64,000 nt of DNA from assembly GCA_963845495.1 (NCBI GenBank), contig CAWJTH010000048.1:1-64000 (forward strand). Reading direction: 5' to 3'. Source of the stretch: JAZKFT01 sp963845495. GTDB lineage: Bacteria > Bacteroidota > Bacteroidia > Chitinophagales > Chitinophagaceae. The notes beneath the pieces are model-generated. The model made no database searches, was not told where the DNA came from, and was given only the letters and a program-made list of their open reading frames with translations. The position numbers and the translations under genes were made by a program. This document shows, piece after piece, positions 9,403-18,861 of the stretch (its first letter is position 1; every line of letters begins with the position of its first letter).

Positions 9403-12243
9403 AAGTATGAAGAGCCGGAAAGAAGGGAACGGCTTGCCGCCATTTACAACGGTAAATTCAACAATACGGTTTTACGTAGATACGACTTTGGGGAATTCCA
9501 GTTTCCCGGCCTGTTGGGTTTTGTCCCGTTGAAACATCAGGTGGAAACCGTTTTCCGCAATACACAGACTTTCGGCGGCATCAACGACCACATGGTCGGT
9601 GCCGGAAAAACACTTGTGCAGGTAATGACCGCAATGGAACTGCGCCGTTTGCGGACAGCAAACAAGCCGTTGATCATCGGCCTGAAATCGCAGGTCCCGC
9701 AACTTTATGAGCAGTTCAGGAAAGCCTACCCTTTGGCCAAAGTGCTTTTCCCGACCGAAAAGGATTTTGAAAAAGTAAACCGCAAAAGGCTGCTCAATAA
9801 TATTGCCACGAACGATTGGGACTGTATCATCTTGAGCCATGACCAGTTCAATATGATACCGCAGCCGCTGGCCATCCAAGAAAAACTGATGACAGAACTG
9901 GCGGACGGCCTGAGAATGGAAATCTCCGACACAAAAGGCGGTGACAAACAGGCCCTGAAATCGCTCCAGAGCCGGCTTTACAACTACGAACAGAAATTGG
10001 AAAGGCTTAAAAACACCAAGAAAGACGATAATATACTGGATTTTTCAAGGCTTGGCATTGACTTCCTGATGGTCGACGAAAGCCAGGAATACAAGAACCT
10101 GGAATTCATTACAAGAAAGCGGAATATCCGTGGCCTCGGCAATCCCACCGGGAGCAAAAAAGCTTTTAACCTGCTCATAGCCTGCCGTCATCTACAGGAC
10201 GTACATGATGGCGACAAAGGGGTACTTTTCTGTTCGGGCACACCGATCAGCAATTCAATGGCCGAGCTTTACCTGTTGTTCAAGTATCTGCGCCCGAACA
10301 AAGTGCAAGAACTTGGCCTCGAGACATTTGATAGATGGGCGGCAAACTTTGCCAACGATTACTCGGACATGGAATATTACATGGGCAAGTTCAAAGAAGT
10401 GCACCGTTTCAGGGAATTTGCCAATTTGCCTGAACTGGTTACCATGTACCGGGAGATTGCTGATGTCAGGAACGATACCAATCTTGTACTCGATAAACCC
10501 AAAGCGTTGCACAACCTTGTAAAAATTGCACCTTCAGAAAACCAGTTGGCTTATATTGGCTTCCTGCAACGGTATATCGAAACAAAAGGGAATGAATATG
10601 CAGAATCCCTTGGGTTGATGGCAGGATATGATGACAGACGGGGCATCAATCCGTCTTTTGCCATCCTCGCGGTCAACTTTGCAAAGAAACTTTCGCTTGA
10701 TCCAAGGCTGATCAACCCTTCCCTGCCGGCAGGAACGAAAATCCAGGCGGCCGCCGACAACATCGAACGGATCTATCATGAAACAGGTCATTTCAATGGG
10801 ACCCAATTGATGTTCTGCGATATCGGCACTCCAAAAAGCTATGATGCGCTTGATAATCTTTATTCTTATCTGGAAGGTGACACATCGCAATCGGATTTAG
10901 CGGACATCTTCAATGGCGACTACCAAGAGATGATAAAAAAACCCTCTCTGGAAACAGTAAAAGCGAACGTGGCCAACGTACTCGGTATTTCTGCCGATGA
11001 TGTGGATTTGTTGATAGCTGAAGCCAATGCAAATGAAAATTTCTCGGTTTATGATGAATTGAAACGCGTCTTGGTTCAAAAAGGTATTCCGGAAGAACAG
11101 ATTGCTTTTATCCATCATTATAAGACCCGCAAACAAAAGGATTCGCTTTATGCCGCTGTAAATAACGGTAATATCAGGATCGTTTTTGGAAGCACTAAAA
11201 AACTAGGTACAGGCGTAAACGTCCAGCAACGGTTAAGTGCGCTCCACCATTTGGATATCTCCTGGAAACCATCTGATATGGAACAGCGGAACGGCCGTGG
11301 CGAACGCCAGGGAAATTGGGCCGCAAAAAATTATCTGGGAAATACCATCAATTGCTATTATTACGCAACCGAGCGTACACTGGATGCTTCCATGTACAAT
11401 ACGGTAAGCCTGAAAGCTAAATTTATCGCCCAGATAAAAACAACTTCGGATGTAAATGTCCGTTCGGTAAAAGACATTGAAGAAGATGTGGACATGGGCG
11501 GCATGGCAGCCGAGCTATCGGGCGATCCCATTTTTAAGGAAAGGGCAACGCTACAAAAAAAACTCGGCGATCTTGAACGTTCCAACAGATCATTTTTACA
11601 GAACCGCTACAATTTAGAGGACAGGATAAAAAGGGAAGAAAGATTATCGGCCGATTGTTCAAAGAGGATTTCTGCACTTGAAAAAGCAATCCCGTTGTTG
11701 GATTTTATGGATAAAGACAAAGACGGAGAAGTGGTCCTTGCAGGCAAAGTGCAAAAAAACAGCTATTCAAAACTTGGCGCTTTCGGCAAGGCAATCCAAG
11801 AAGAGGCAGCCTATCTGAAAAAATATTCCATTTTGGGAAAGCCGTTCGAACTGGGCACGCTTTGGGATTTCAAGATATTCGGGGAACTTTTTTATAGCAT
11901 GGGTGACAAAGAAGTCAGCCGCTACGTTGTAACACCGTATGGGGATAAAATCGGGTCAGAAAAGCCGTTACCGGACGGCGAAATGGCCGTGGCCATGCAA
12001 ATCCGGGACATTATTTTGAGCATGCCTTCTGAACTTGAGAAGACAAAAAAATCGAAAGTTGCTCACGATGATAATATCGCTGAATACCGCAAACAATCTG
12101 CTGCAGAAAACCCCTATGCAAAGGAACTTGAAACCTCAAGGAATAGGCTCAATGAAATAATCGTACTGATCAAAGAGCGCAGTAAAGAAGAAAAAGAGGC
12201 GGCGGTGGACAACCAATCGAAAGGACAGGCTTTGGCTGCCTAA
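9403..12243 (+). CDS. N12-class adenine methylase/helicase, fragment 5 (SNF2-like helicase)
   Basis: A long intact stretch of 947 codons after the TGA, with the first ATG at 9514. It holds the full helicase module: Walker A (NDHMVGAGKTLVQVM), DEAH-type box (FLMVDESQEYKNL), motif III (CSGTPISNSMAELY) and motifs V-VI (KKLGTGVNVQQRL, then DMEQRNGRGERQGN). A C-terminal coiled region is rich in Glu and Lys. Phage P1 DarB, the best-known relative, is co-injected and protects DNA from restriction; ICE homologues are usually assumed to help establishment in a new host. If translated alone from 9514 this would be a methylase-less helicase. Confidence 0.8.
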   Translation, partial: KYEEPERRERLAAIYNGKFNNTVLRRYDFGEFQFPGLLGFVPLKHQVETVFRNTQTFGGINDHMVGAGKTLVQVMTAMELRRLRTANKPLIIGLKSQVPQLYEQFRKAYPLAKVLFPTEKDFEKVNRKRLLNNIATNDWDCIILSHDQFNMIPQPLAIQEKLMTELADGLRMEISDTKGGDKQALKSLQSRLYNYEQKLERLKNTKKDDNILDFSRLGIDFLMVDESQEYKNLEFITRKRNIRGLGNPTGSKKAFNLLIACRHLQDVHDGDKGVLFCSGTPISNSMAELYLLFKYLRPNKVQELGLETFDRWAANFANDYSDMEYYMGKFKEVHRFREFANLPELVTMYREIADVRNDTNLVLDKPKALHNLVKIAPSENQLAYIGFLQRYIETKGNEYAESLGLMAGYDDRRGINPSFAILAVNFAKKLSLDPRLINPSLPAGTKIQAAADNIERIYHETGHFNGTQLMFCDIGTPKSYDALDNLYSYLEGDTSQSDLADIFNGDYQEMIKKPSLETVKANVANVLGISADDVDLLIAEANANENFSVYDELKRVLVQKGIPEEQIAFIHHYKTRKQKDSLYAAVNNGNIRIVFGSTKKLGTGVNVQQRLSALHHLDISWKPSDMEQRNGRGERQGNWAAKNYLGNTINCYYYATERTLDASMYNTVSLKAKFIAQIKTTSDVNVRSVKDIEEDVDMGGMAAELSGDPIFKERATLQKKLGDLERSNRSFLQNRYNLEDRIKREERLSADCSKRISALEKAIPLLDFMDKDKDGEVVLAGKVQKNSYSKLGAFGKAIQEEAAYLKKYSILGKPFELGTLWDFKIFGELFYSMGDKEVSRYVVTPYGDKIGSEKPLPDGEMAVAMQIRDIILSMPSELEKTKKSKVAHDDNIAEYRKQSAAENPYAKELETSRNRLNEIIVLIKERSKEEKEAAVDNQSKGQALAA

Positions 12244-12365
12244 TCGCTATTTATTAATAATTATGAACTAAAGGAAACGATATCAAAAAAGTTAGCAATT
12301 GAAAAAAAATTAAATTTGCGGCCGTCAAGAATTTAATCGACACGCCAGTTGCTAAAAAGATATTT

Positions 12366-12761
12366 ATGCCAGAAAAAAAAAGCATTAAAAAAAAACCGGA
12401 AAGGGTAAAGTTTGAAGTTGTTGAATTTGGCAAGCGCGTCGCACTTGTCAGGGAAAATCTGCTCGGCCTAAGCCAGTCCAAATTGGCACCTATGATCAAT
12501 ACAAGGCAGGCGCTGCTTTCTAGGCTGGAAGCTGGGATTGGCGGCAACATTCACATTGTTTTTGAAATTGTCGACTATTTAAACAGGAACGGTTATCGCG
12601 GCCACATGCTGTTCCGTGAGGAATTTGACATTACTCTTTTTAAAAGTGAAATAGGAGAACTGGAAAACAAGGAAATTTTAATTGCCGAATTGGAAAATAC
12701 TGAAAAAGCCGTTTTGGCAACTCATGAAAAAATTTTAAGGATTAAAAAGCTTATTGTATAA
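12366..12761 (+). CDS. XRE-type helix-turn-helix regulator (131 aa)
   Basis: A lysine-rich start (KKSIKKKPERVKFEVVEFGK) is followed by a helix-turn-helix at about residues 28-65 (LVRENLLGLSQSKLAPMI, NTRQALLSRLEAGIGGN), the Cro/CI layout. A C-terminal coiled segment (IGELENKEILIAELENTEKA) could mediate dimerisation. It follows the helicase gene by about 120 bp on the same strand and is the likely regulator of the element. ATG 12366 is the first start after an AT-rich gap. Confidence 0.65.
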   Translation: MPEKKSIKKKPERVKFEVVEFGKRVALVRENLLGLSQSKLAPMINTRQALLSRLEAGIGGNIHIVFEIVDYLNRNGYRGHMLFREEFDITLFKSEIGELENKEILIAELENTEKAVLATHEKILRIKKLIV

Positions 12762-13436
12762 ATATTGTAAAACTTTTTAAAAGTACAAGTATTTACAAAT
12801 CAAAAACTCATAAATAGTAAATTGATTGCAATTATAGCCATCTGTGTTATATTCCTCGGCTATTTTAAAAGTTTTTGATTTATCCGAATGTATTGCTTAA
12901 CATCTAAGTGCTACCTGTGGCCAACTAATCCCATAACATCCAGGAAATCTTGAAAATTACAATCAGGCTGAACGGTGAAATATTGACCGTTGTCTGACCA
13001 GGAATCTACTGTAAACGATATTTTTTATTGTCAATCCACTTGTAGATTGAATTCTTATATTCCGGTGTGTGCGTTTGTTTTCATTAAATCCTCATTGAGA
13101 GTTTCCACCCGCCGCCCTAATCCCTTTGTATATAACTCTCAACTGATCTGAAAATATTTTGATGCAATTGAACCGTTGTTAAATTCAAAATATACTCAGA
13201 AAATTTTGCCATTTCCGGACACCGGTACAACTCCCCATCTAAACCCCATTGTGGATTTCTAGGGAGCCTATGGCCGCTAATTTCTGTAATCCAAAACCAA
13301 AAATAAAAATACCGAACTAGTGAAAACGCTAAAATCAGGGTAATCAATTTTGTAAAGTGATAATATGCAAATTGAATAGCAATAGGCAATGTCGTCGTAG
13401 GGAACAAGCATTTGGCCAAAGGTTAACCTGTATAAC
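12762..13436. other. 675-bp AT-rich gap without a supported gene
   Basis: Both strands carry only short frames without domain signals. The minus-strand frame at 13117-13419 has an unstructured, low-quality translation and no neighbours on its strand. No terminator with a T-run is evident directly after the regulator. Confidence 0.4.
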
Positions 13437-13631
13437 ATGAACCAGCAAAAAATTATAGACGAATTGATTTCCATCGAGGCTTTCGCCGATGAGTTAAAGA
13501 AAAAAGCTACAGGTCTAAGAGCCTATCTGGCCCGTGTCGACGGGCCAGCTCCCAAGGGGGCCCCACTTAGCCCTGAAGAAAAAGAACAGGATACTTGCGA
13601 GACGCAACAAAGCAATCATGAAAAAAAGTAG
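13437..13631 (+). CDS. small hypothetical protein (64 aa)
   Basis: Begins MNQQKIIDELISIEAFADEL. It has a helical first half and a Pro/Glu/Gln-rich second half (LSPEEKEQDTCETQQSNHEK). Acid/base composition and the absence of rare codon runs make it plausible as a real small gene of the element. It converges with the recombinase gene, and a strong hairpin lies between them. No family was recognised. Confidence 0.4.
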   Translation: MNQQKIIDELISIEAFADELKKKATGLRAYLARVDGPAPKGAPLSPEEKEQDTCETQQSNHEKK

Positions 13632-13845
13632 GGAATATTAACTGACTGTCCCTGATATTCTTAAATAACATCATCTGATACTTGATCGTATCTGCCTAAC
13701 TGTAAGATAACTTAAATCGCTTTATCAGAAAGTGTGGTGCATACATTACTCATATCACACTTAAATATGACATCCAACCTTTGGAGGACTTACCTTGCAC
13801 TGCCGAACCAAATCGTAAAATTACGCCGGCAATAAATTTTAAATA

Positions 13846-13880
13846 AATGTGGCGGTCTAAAAGTTTTAGACAGCCACATT
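13846..13880. terminator. hairpin between the small ORF and the recombinase gene
   Basis: Outer arms AATGTGGC and GCCACATT, with inner arms GTCTAAAA and TTTTAGAC, form a near-continuous 16-bp stem with a single unpaired base in each arm and a one-base apex. T-rich sequence follows on the plus side. It sits between converging genes and could terminate both. Confidence 0.5.
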
Positions 13881-13960
13881 ATGTTTTATAAAATAGTTAA
13901 TAAGAAAAAGTTTATATAGTACTAAAACATCATTTAAAAATGAATGATGCTTTAGTTAAA

Positions 13961-15152
13961 TCAAGAAAAGGTATTTGACAACTTTTTTATCCGTTGCTGT
14001 TGCCGTTTTTCGGCATTTACATCATAAAACTTTTGGACCATTGCTGTTGATTCATGGCTGTTGAGTTTTGCCGCATCCTCATTGCCAAGTGCGTCAACAA
14101 CTTCGGTAGTGTTCAGATGTTTAAGGCTGTAAAAATCAGCCTGTATCCCCAGTTTTTCTTTTACGTGGACATTCCATCTACGTGTAAGCTGTTCCCTGCG
14201 TATACAGTCCGCACCTGGCATAAGGCCTTTGCTGAACAAAAAATGATGGGGTTCGCCGCATGCCATCAATTCTTCCCAGAAAGGCAAAGCGATATCCTTG
14301 ATTATCTTGTTCACTTCTTTTGACTCCCTGCCCTTTTTGACGGTAACTTTAAAGGTCTGGTTCTCAAGGTCAACATCGCCGCATTTTACGTTCAACAATT
14401 CCACGATGCGTCCGCCGCTGTGAAAGAAAATCTGCATGAACCTCCAAAAGCCGTAGTAGTTTTCCTTTAAGATGTGAGTCTACTTTTTCCCTTTCATCCT
14501 TGCTCAAGGTCTGCCTTAATTTCCGGACACCCTTCATCTTTTTTAGCTCACGGACAGGGTTCGATTCGATCGCGTCGTTTTCAACAAGCTCAACAAAAAG
14601 TATCATCAAATAAGAACGGTATTTATTAAAAGTTGCCGCCGTCCATTGTTCCTTTATGGCTGCACAATGGGCAAGGGCCGCTTTTATATGGCGGCGTTTG
14701 ATCGTACCGATCGGCAATGCGGCAAATTTTAGTTGGAACAAAGCCTTGTTGAAATAACCGAGCACACTTTTGATATCCGACCGTGTACTTTTTTCGATGG
14801 AAAGCTTATTACAGGCCAGTTCCAACGCTTGTGAAAATCCGGTGGTCGGGTCTATCTCATATTGATAGTCCTCCGTTTCGACTACCGTCCCGGTAAAAGG
14901 ATTATAACCAAGTTCGGTAAGCATCTTCAATTCGTTTTCGAACAACAGCTTGCATGCCGTCCTCCTTTCGCCGAGGGACTTGTAGGCGTTCATTCCTTTG
15001 ATGATGCGTTGATGTGGGATAAGTTTCCCTTTTCCGTCTTTTCTTGTCGGGTCATAGAAACGGTAATTGATATACCATTTATCCTTTATGGAGGCTCCCG
15101 GGCTTGTCCCAATTTTTGGGGAAGACTGAAAGTTCGCTGCAATAGCAGCCAT
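13961..15152 (-). pseudogene. tyrosine recombinase (ICE integrase), frameshifted
   Basis: The N-terminal 230 residues (14370-15152) hold an arm-binding/SAM-like domain (KDKWYINYRFYDPTRKDG, LLFENELKMLTELGYNPFTG) and the start of the catalytic core (RQTLSKDEREKVDSHLKG). The frame is lost near 14460. The second frame (13961-14437) continues with FHSGGRIVELLNVKCGDVDL, carrying the first catalytic arginine, then FYSLKHLNTTEVVDALG, a SHES segment and the nucleophile in MVQKFYDVN. Joined, this is a complete Bacteroidota-type integrase of about 395 residues. The second box has KHLN rather than the usual HxxR. It lies 120 bp from the tRNA-Met 3' end, its presumed target. GTTAACGTT occurs twice between gene and tRNA (15180-15201). 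Confidence 0.75.
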
Positions 15153-15271
15153 TAGGTAATTGTATCATATCTGTGGTTTTGTTAACGTTTTTGTTAACGT
15201 TGAGACCAAAGCCACAGGTCTAAGAGTTTTTAAAATTACCTAAACAATTGAAAACCAACTGTTTAAGTGAG

Positions 15272-15345
15272 TAGCGAGGAGCGGACTTGAACCGCCGACC
15301 TTCGGGTTATGAATCCGATGCTCTAACCAGCTGAGCTACCTCGCC
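15272..15345 (-). tRNA. tRNA-Met (anticodon CAT)
   Basis: Reading the minus strand, a 74-nt cloverleaf begins GGCGAGGTAGCTCAGC, with D-arm, an anticodon loop TTCATAA giving CAT, a T-loop TTCAAGT and an acceptor arm CCTCGCT plus discriminator A. The CCA end is not encoded. The anticodon stem has one A-C mismatch next to the loop. CAT could be elongator Met, initiator Met or Ile with lysidine; the first base pair G-U argues against the classic initiator mismatch, and elongator Met is my best reading. Its 3' end borders the ICE remnant. Confidence 0.9.
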
Positions 15346-15429
15346 AAATTGGGCTGCAAATGTAGGTGCTTCATTTTATTTGACCAACCATTTTTTCTTG
15401 TTTGCTTAAAATTCTAAAAATGAGCCGGT

Positions 15430-17601
15430 TTATTCCAAATCTTTTCTTCTGTCCACAGCCCGCTTTTCTAAAAAAGTAGTTGGAAATTCGCCCTTGGGCC
15501 CCGCATCGGTATAATAAATTTCCCACGTGGTGGGCTTTGGGTCTCCGTATGCATCGTCTATGGCTTTTGCTTTCATCTTTTTAATGGCTTCCTCTTTCTT
15601 TTCATCGGGCTTTGTTTCGGTAATGCCACTTTCAAACATATTTTTATTGTTGATGATATAATAGGTGTTATCCTTTCGTATCAATGCTGATGCGTGGGCC
15701 GCCCGATTGGCAAAATCGCCGGTGGGATAAAGCCCTAAATAGCCAATTGGTTGGAAACCAGCACTATTGTACAACCGCATGGCGTAGGCCGCAAATACAT
15801 CACAATCCGCTTCTATGCGGGTTTTATCTGGTTTGCCACCTGTGCCAAGCTTTGCAAGTTTGCCTTCTTTATCTGGCACGGCATCTTTATGATCGATGTG
15901 GTAAAAGAAAATATCGGTAATGTTTCGGTAAACATCAAAAATGGCGTTGTTGTCCGTTTTATATTCTTTGGCTGCTGCAATGGCAATATTTTCAGTATTC
16001 AAATCCAGCCAAGCTTTTAATGTGGTTATCTTAAAATCAGTCGGTGCTTTAATCGCAATACCTTGTTTATCGGCCAATTTTATTAAAAAATGAACATAAT
16101 ATTGCTGTTTGTATTTAATGGCATACGGTAAATCATCTTTCCAATGTTTGGCATTGTCCTTATCTATATCATTGTTAGGCACGTTAATAAGTACGGCACC
16201 TTCGTAATCTGAATCTTTAAAGTAGGGATGTGACAATATTTTGAATAACAGGTCAGGACTACCGACTGTACTGTTCATCATCCCGTCAGAAATTACTGTC
16301 CGTACGGCCGGATTAAAAATCAGCGTTCCGGCCATTGCTTTCACAATTTTATCGTTCGATCCATAAGCGGCAATCATCACCTTGAACATGGCCTGTGTTT
16401 TAGCGGCGTCCAGTTTTTGCAACGCGTTGCCATCGGTTAAACTAAGCGTTTTTATAAAATCGACCTGCTCTGGATCAGTTTGACCAGCCATTTGGAACTT
16501 AAAAATTGTTTCCAGTTCACTGGCCGACGCTGAACTGGGACTTTTTAAAATGGTACCATAAATAAGTGCTTTCTGCGCATTATCGGTGTTGGCCGCCTGC
16601 GCAACAGCTTTGCTTGTTAGCCCGGCCTTGGCCATGGCATCGCCAATATAGTATATTTTACTGCTGGCATCGGTTTTTACGTTATCGTCTTTTGCGGTGT
16701 TTTTTATGTTGGCAAGCCAACCGCCAATTATTTCGGCCTTGGTAAAGTTGTCGTTCCATTTTTCTATGCCGGCTTTATCTTTTGGCTTGGGGAATGGATC
16801 CATGCTGGCATCCAAAATTTGCGGGCGTATAAAATCCCAAACATTCCAAGGGAAATCTTTACTGTCTTTATTTTTTGCTTTTGTGTTGGCATCGGCCCAT
16901 GCATTAAACTCTGCGGTTACGCTGGCTTCATCCACTTTCCTTAAAATCTTGTTCAATTTTCCGCTTTGCTGGATGGTATGCGTCAGTTCGTGCGCCAATA
17001 AATGTTTGCCTTCACTGGTGTTGGGTGCATATTTTCCTTGGTTGAAATATACATCGTTGCCAACAGTAAAAGCTTGCGCATTTAATTGTTGCGAAAGTTC
17101 GGACGCATAACCGCCTGCATGTATGCGCACATCTTGAAAGCCAGTGCCAAAGCGACTTTCCATAAAAGATTGTGTCTGATCGTCCATGCCACTGCCATTG
17201 CCTTTGGTGGCATTTATTTGGCTGGACACCGCATCGTTTACGGGCCCTTCGCTTTTGCCGTTTTCTTTTTTCTGTATGAATGAAACCAGTGGCTTCCGTT
17301 GAGCGATACCATCGTTTTCTTCTTCCTCGCAATGGTTGCACCTGCGCTGGATGAAACGATTTTGGGTGGAAGAAAAAGACCCAGACATTGGCATGCGCAT
17401 AACTGTATCGGCCATGACGTCTGCTTCATGTTCCAACGGGTCATCAACTGCGCCCACCGATAATTTGAACTGGATAGGTAAAAACGGGTTGGGATGTCGA
17501 TAAGCTCTTTTTGCCATTTGCGTGCTTGCAAAAGATTGCCCACTTTCAACTGCGGCGGGTGTTGCTTGTGCGGCGGCTGTTATGGTTGAATGTTCGGGCA
17601 T
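15430..17601 (-). CDS. eCIS cargo candidate: DUF4157 protein with Cys/His (transglutaminase- or protease-like) C-terminus
   Basis: 723 residues. The leader contains FLPIQFKLSVGAVDDPLEHE (about 40-60) and the zinc-knuckle-like RRCNHCEEEENDGIAQRKP (about 85-105). The DUF4157/eCIS core follows (FGTGFQDVRIHAGGYASEL, then LLAHELTHTIQQ with HExxH near residue 202). The middle is helical. Near residue 596 a Cys sits in ADCDVFAAYAMRLYNS and near 635 a His in AAHASALIRKDNTYYI, followed by INNKNMF. The order Cys, His, Asn/Asp is that of papain-fold and transglutaminase-like enzymes, so a peptidase or crosslinking activity on target proteins is a reasonable guess. It is the last gene of the eCIS cargo array. 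Confidence 0.75.
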   Translation of the reverse strand: MPEHSTITAAAQATPAAVESGQSFASTQMAKRAYRHPNPFLPIQFKLSVGAVDDPLEHEADVMADTVMRMPMSGSFSSTQNRFIQRRCNHCEEEENDGIAQRKPLVSFIQKKENGKSEGPVNDAVSSQINATKGNGSGMDDQTQSFMESRFGTGFQDVRIHAGGYASELSQQLNAQAFTVGNDVYFNQGKYAPNTSEGKHLLAHELTHTIQQSGKLNKILRKVDEASVTAEFNAWADANTKAKNKDSKDFPWNVWDFIRPQILDASMDPFPKPKDKAGIEKWNDNFTKAEIIGGWLANIKNTAKDDNVKTDASSKIYYIGDAMAKAGLTSKAVAQAANTDNAQKALIYGTILKSPSSASASELETIFKFQMAGQTDPEQVDFIKTLSLTDGNALQKLDAAKTQAMFKVMIAAYGSNDKIVKAMAGTLIFNPAVRTVISDGMMNSTVGSPDLLFKILSHPYFKDSDYEGAVLINVPNNDIDKDNAKHWKDDLPYAIKYKQQYYVHFLIKLADKQGIAIKAPTDFKITTLKAWLDLNTENIAIAAAKEYKTDNNAIFDVYRNITDIFFYHIDHKDAVPDKEGKLAKLGTGGKPDKTRIEADCDVFAAYAMRLYNSAGFQPIGYLGLYPTGDFANRAAHASALIRKDNTYYIINNKNMFESGITETKPDEKKEEAIKKMKAKAIDDAYGDPKPTTWEIYYTDAGPKGEFPTTFLEKRAVDRRKDLE

Positions 17602-17703
17602 TTTATTTAACTTATGACTGGTTTAAAGTAAGAAAAAGCAAGTGCTACATTATAAGCTGGCGCTGGTTGAAAGCAATCGGTACGAACCCCACAATCCCTT
17701 CCA

Positions 17704-18861
17704 TCAAAACATAACCCCAACTTTTGCCGTTACCAGCACTTTGTTTACGGGATCGTAAGTAAGGGAGAAATCACCGCCAAATCTTATTTTGCTTTTGCCA
17801 GCTTCGGTAATTTGTTTTACTAAATCAACCGTTTTGCTAACGTTTTCAATTTCCGTTTTGTTTTGTTGGTAAAATGCAATGGGGTCGTGAAAAGCGCCGG
17901 GCAAACCTGTAGCAAGGTTGCCGAACGAAGTTCCGCCAGCATTAAAAGTGCTGGTCATTTGGTCTTGCATAGGCAGCAAATGAGCGCCATAATGTAATCC
18001 CAATCCAATTTTTTGTTGCCAAGGGTTAGTGCTTAGGTTGGCGTCCAAACCTTTATAATTCATTCCCAACGAAAAATCGTTACTGCCTGGCTTCCAACCC
18101 AACTTGGTTTTAAAATCCATGAAACGCATATTCAGCGATAATGCATCGCCGTATTTATAAGACAATCCTGCCATAAAGCTTTTGGCGTTATAATCCAAAT
18201 GAACGGTGCTGGTATCTGCTCCTAATAAAAAATGGAAAAGTTTTAATTGAAAATCGGGTGGCAAAACCTTAAAATCTATTTCGGGTGTTGGGGCATAAGC
18301 AGTTTTAGGCTTGTCTTTATCTTCTTTTTGAACGGCGGCCGTTTCGCCTTGTTGCAACGTATGGGTTAATTCGTGTGCCAGCAAATGCTTGCCCTCGCTA
18401 GTGTTGGGCATATATTTTCCTTGGCCGAAATACACATCTTTACCTACCGTAAAAGCATTGGCGTTTAATTGATTAGAAAGTTCAGAAGCATAACCGCCGG
18501 TGTGGATATGCACATTTTGAAAGCTTGCGCCAAAACAGCTTTCCATAAACGATTTCGTTTCATTATCTAAGCCGCTGCCACCGCCTTTGGTGGCAGTTAT
18601 TTGGTTGGCCACCACATTATCGGCAGACCCTCCATCTTTGCCGTTTTCTTTTTTTTGTATGAATGGAGTCAATGGTTTTCGTTGTGGGGCTCCATTTGAA
18701 AATCCATGCGTTACTTGGTTTGCCATTGCATCGGCCTCGTTTTCATGCGCATCGTTTGTTGCGCCAATAGGCAACGGCGATTTGTTGTGCCGTGTTTGCG
18801 CATCTGCGTGGGATGCAGTATTGCTCGATTCATTTTCAGTATTGTAACTACGTTCATGCAT
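17704..18861 (-). CDS. eCIS cargo candidate: DUF4157 protein with strand-rich C-terminus
   Basis: 385 residues. The shortened leader lacks the CxHC knuckle but keeps QRKPLTPFIQKKENGKDG. The core has FGASFQNVHIHTGGYASEL and LLAHELTHTLQQ (HExxH near residue 165). The C-terminal 190 residues alternate hydrophobic and polar positions (HLDYNAKSFMAGLSYKYG, NDFSLGMNYKGLDANLST, QQKIGLGLHYGAH, KVLVTAKVGVMF), a pattern of amphipathic beta strands as in a beta-barrel or pore-like fold. Ending on a Phe (GVMF) is also typical of outer-membrane barrels. No signal peptide is present, so it would not reach the producer's own outer membrane by Sec. Confidence 0.7.
   Translation of the reverse strand: MHERSYNTENESSNTASHADAQTRHNKSPLPIGATNDAHENEADAMANQVTHGFSNGAPQRKPLTPFIQKKENGKDGGSADNVVANQITATKGGGSGLDNETKSFMESCFGASFQNVHIHTGGYASELSNQLNANAFTVGKDVYFGQGKYMPNTSEGKHLLAHELTHTLQQGETAAVQKEDKDKPKTAYAPTPEIDFKVLPPDFQLKLFHFLLGADTSTVHLDYNAKSFMAGLSYKYGDALSLNMRFMDFKTKLGWKPGSNDFSLGMNYKGLDANLSTNPWQQKIGLGLHYGAHLLPMQDQMTSTFNAGGTSFGNLATGLPGAFHDPIAFYQQNKTEIENVSKTVDLVKQITEAGKSKIRFGGDFSLTYDPVNKVLVTAKVGVMF

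Larger units (their letters stand above)
2403..15271. mobile_element. remnant of an integrative conjugative element (right end) at tRNA-Met
   Basis: The segment carries Bacteroidota mobile-element genes: the DUF3945-like protein, an N12-class methylase/helicase, an XRE-type regulator and a tyrosine recombinase facing inward from the 3' end of a tRNA-Met gene. Recombinase next to a tRNA 3' end is the standard layout of an ICE or island boundary. The left end is not in the window because the sequence switches to other DNA at about 2400. I saw no second copy of the tRNA 3' end between 2.4 and 15.2 kb, which fits a truncated element. Recombinase, helicase, lipoprotein and membrane protein are all disrupted, so the copy looks inactive as sequenced. 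No relaxase, coupling protein or Tra genes are in this part. Confidence 0.6.

Noticed and set aside
13117..13474. Minus-strand ORFs in the gap before the small ICE gene
   Set aside because: No domain, no coherent hydrophobic or charge pattern, and no gene on that strand nearby to support them.
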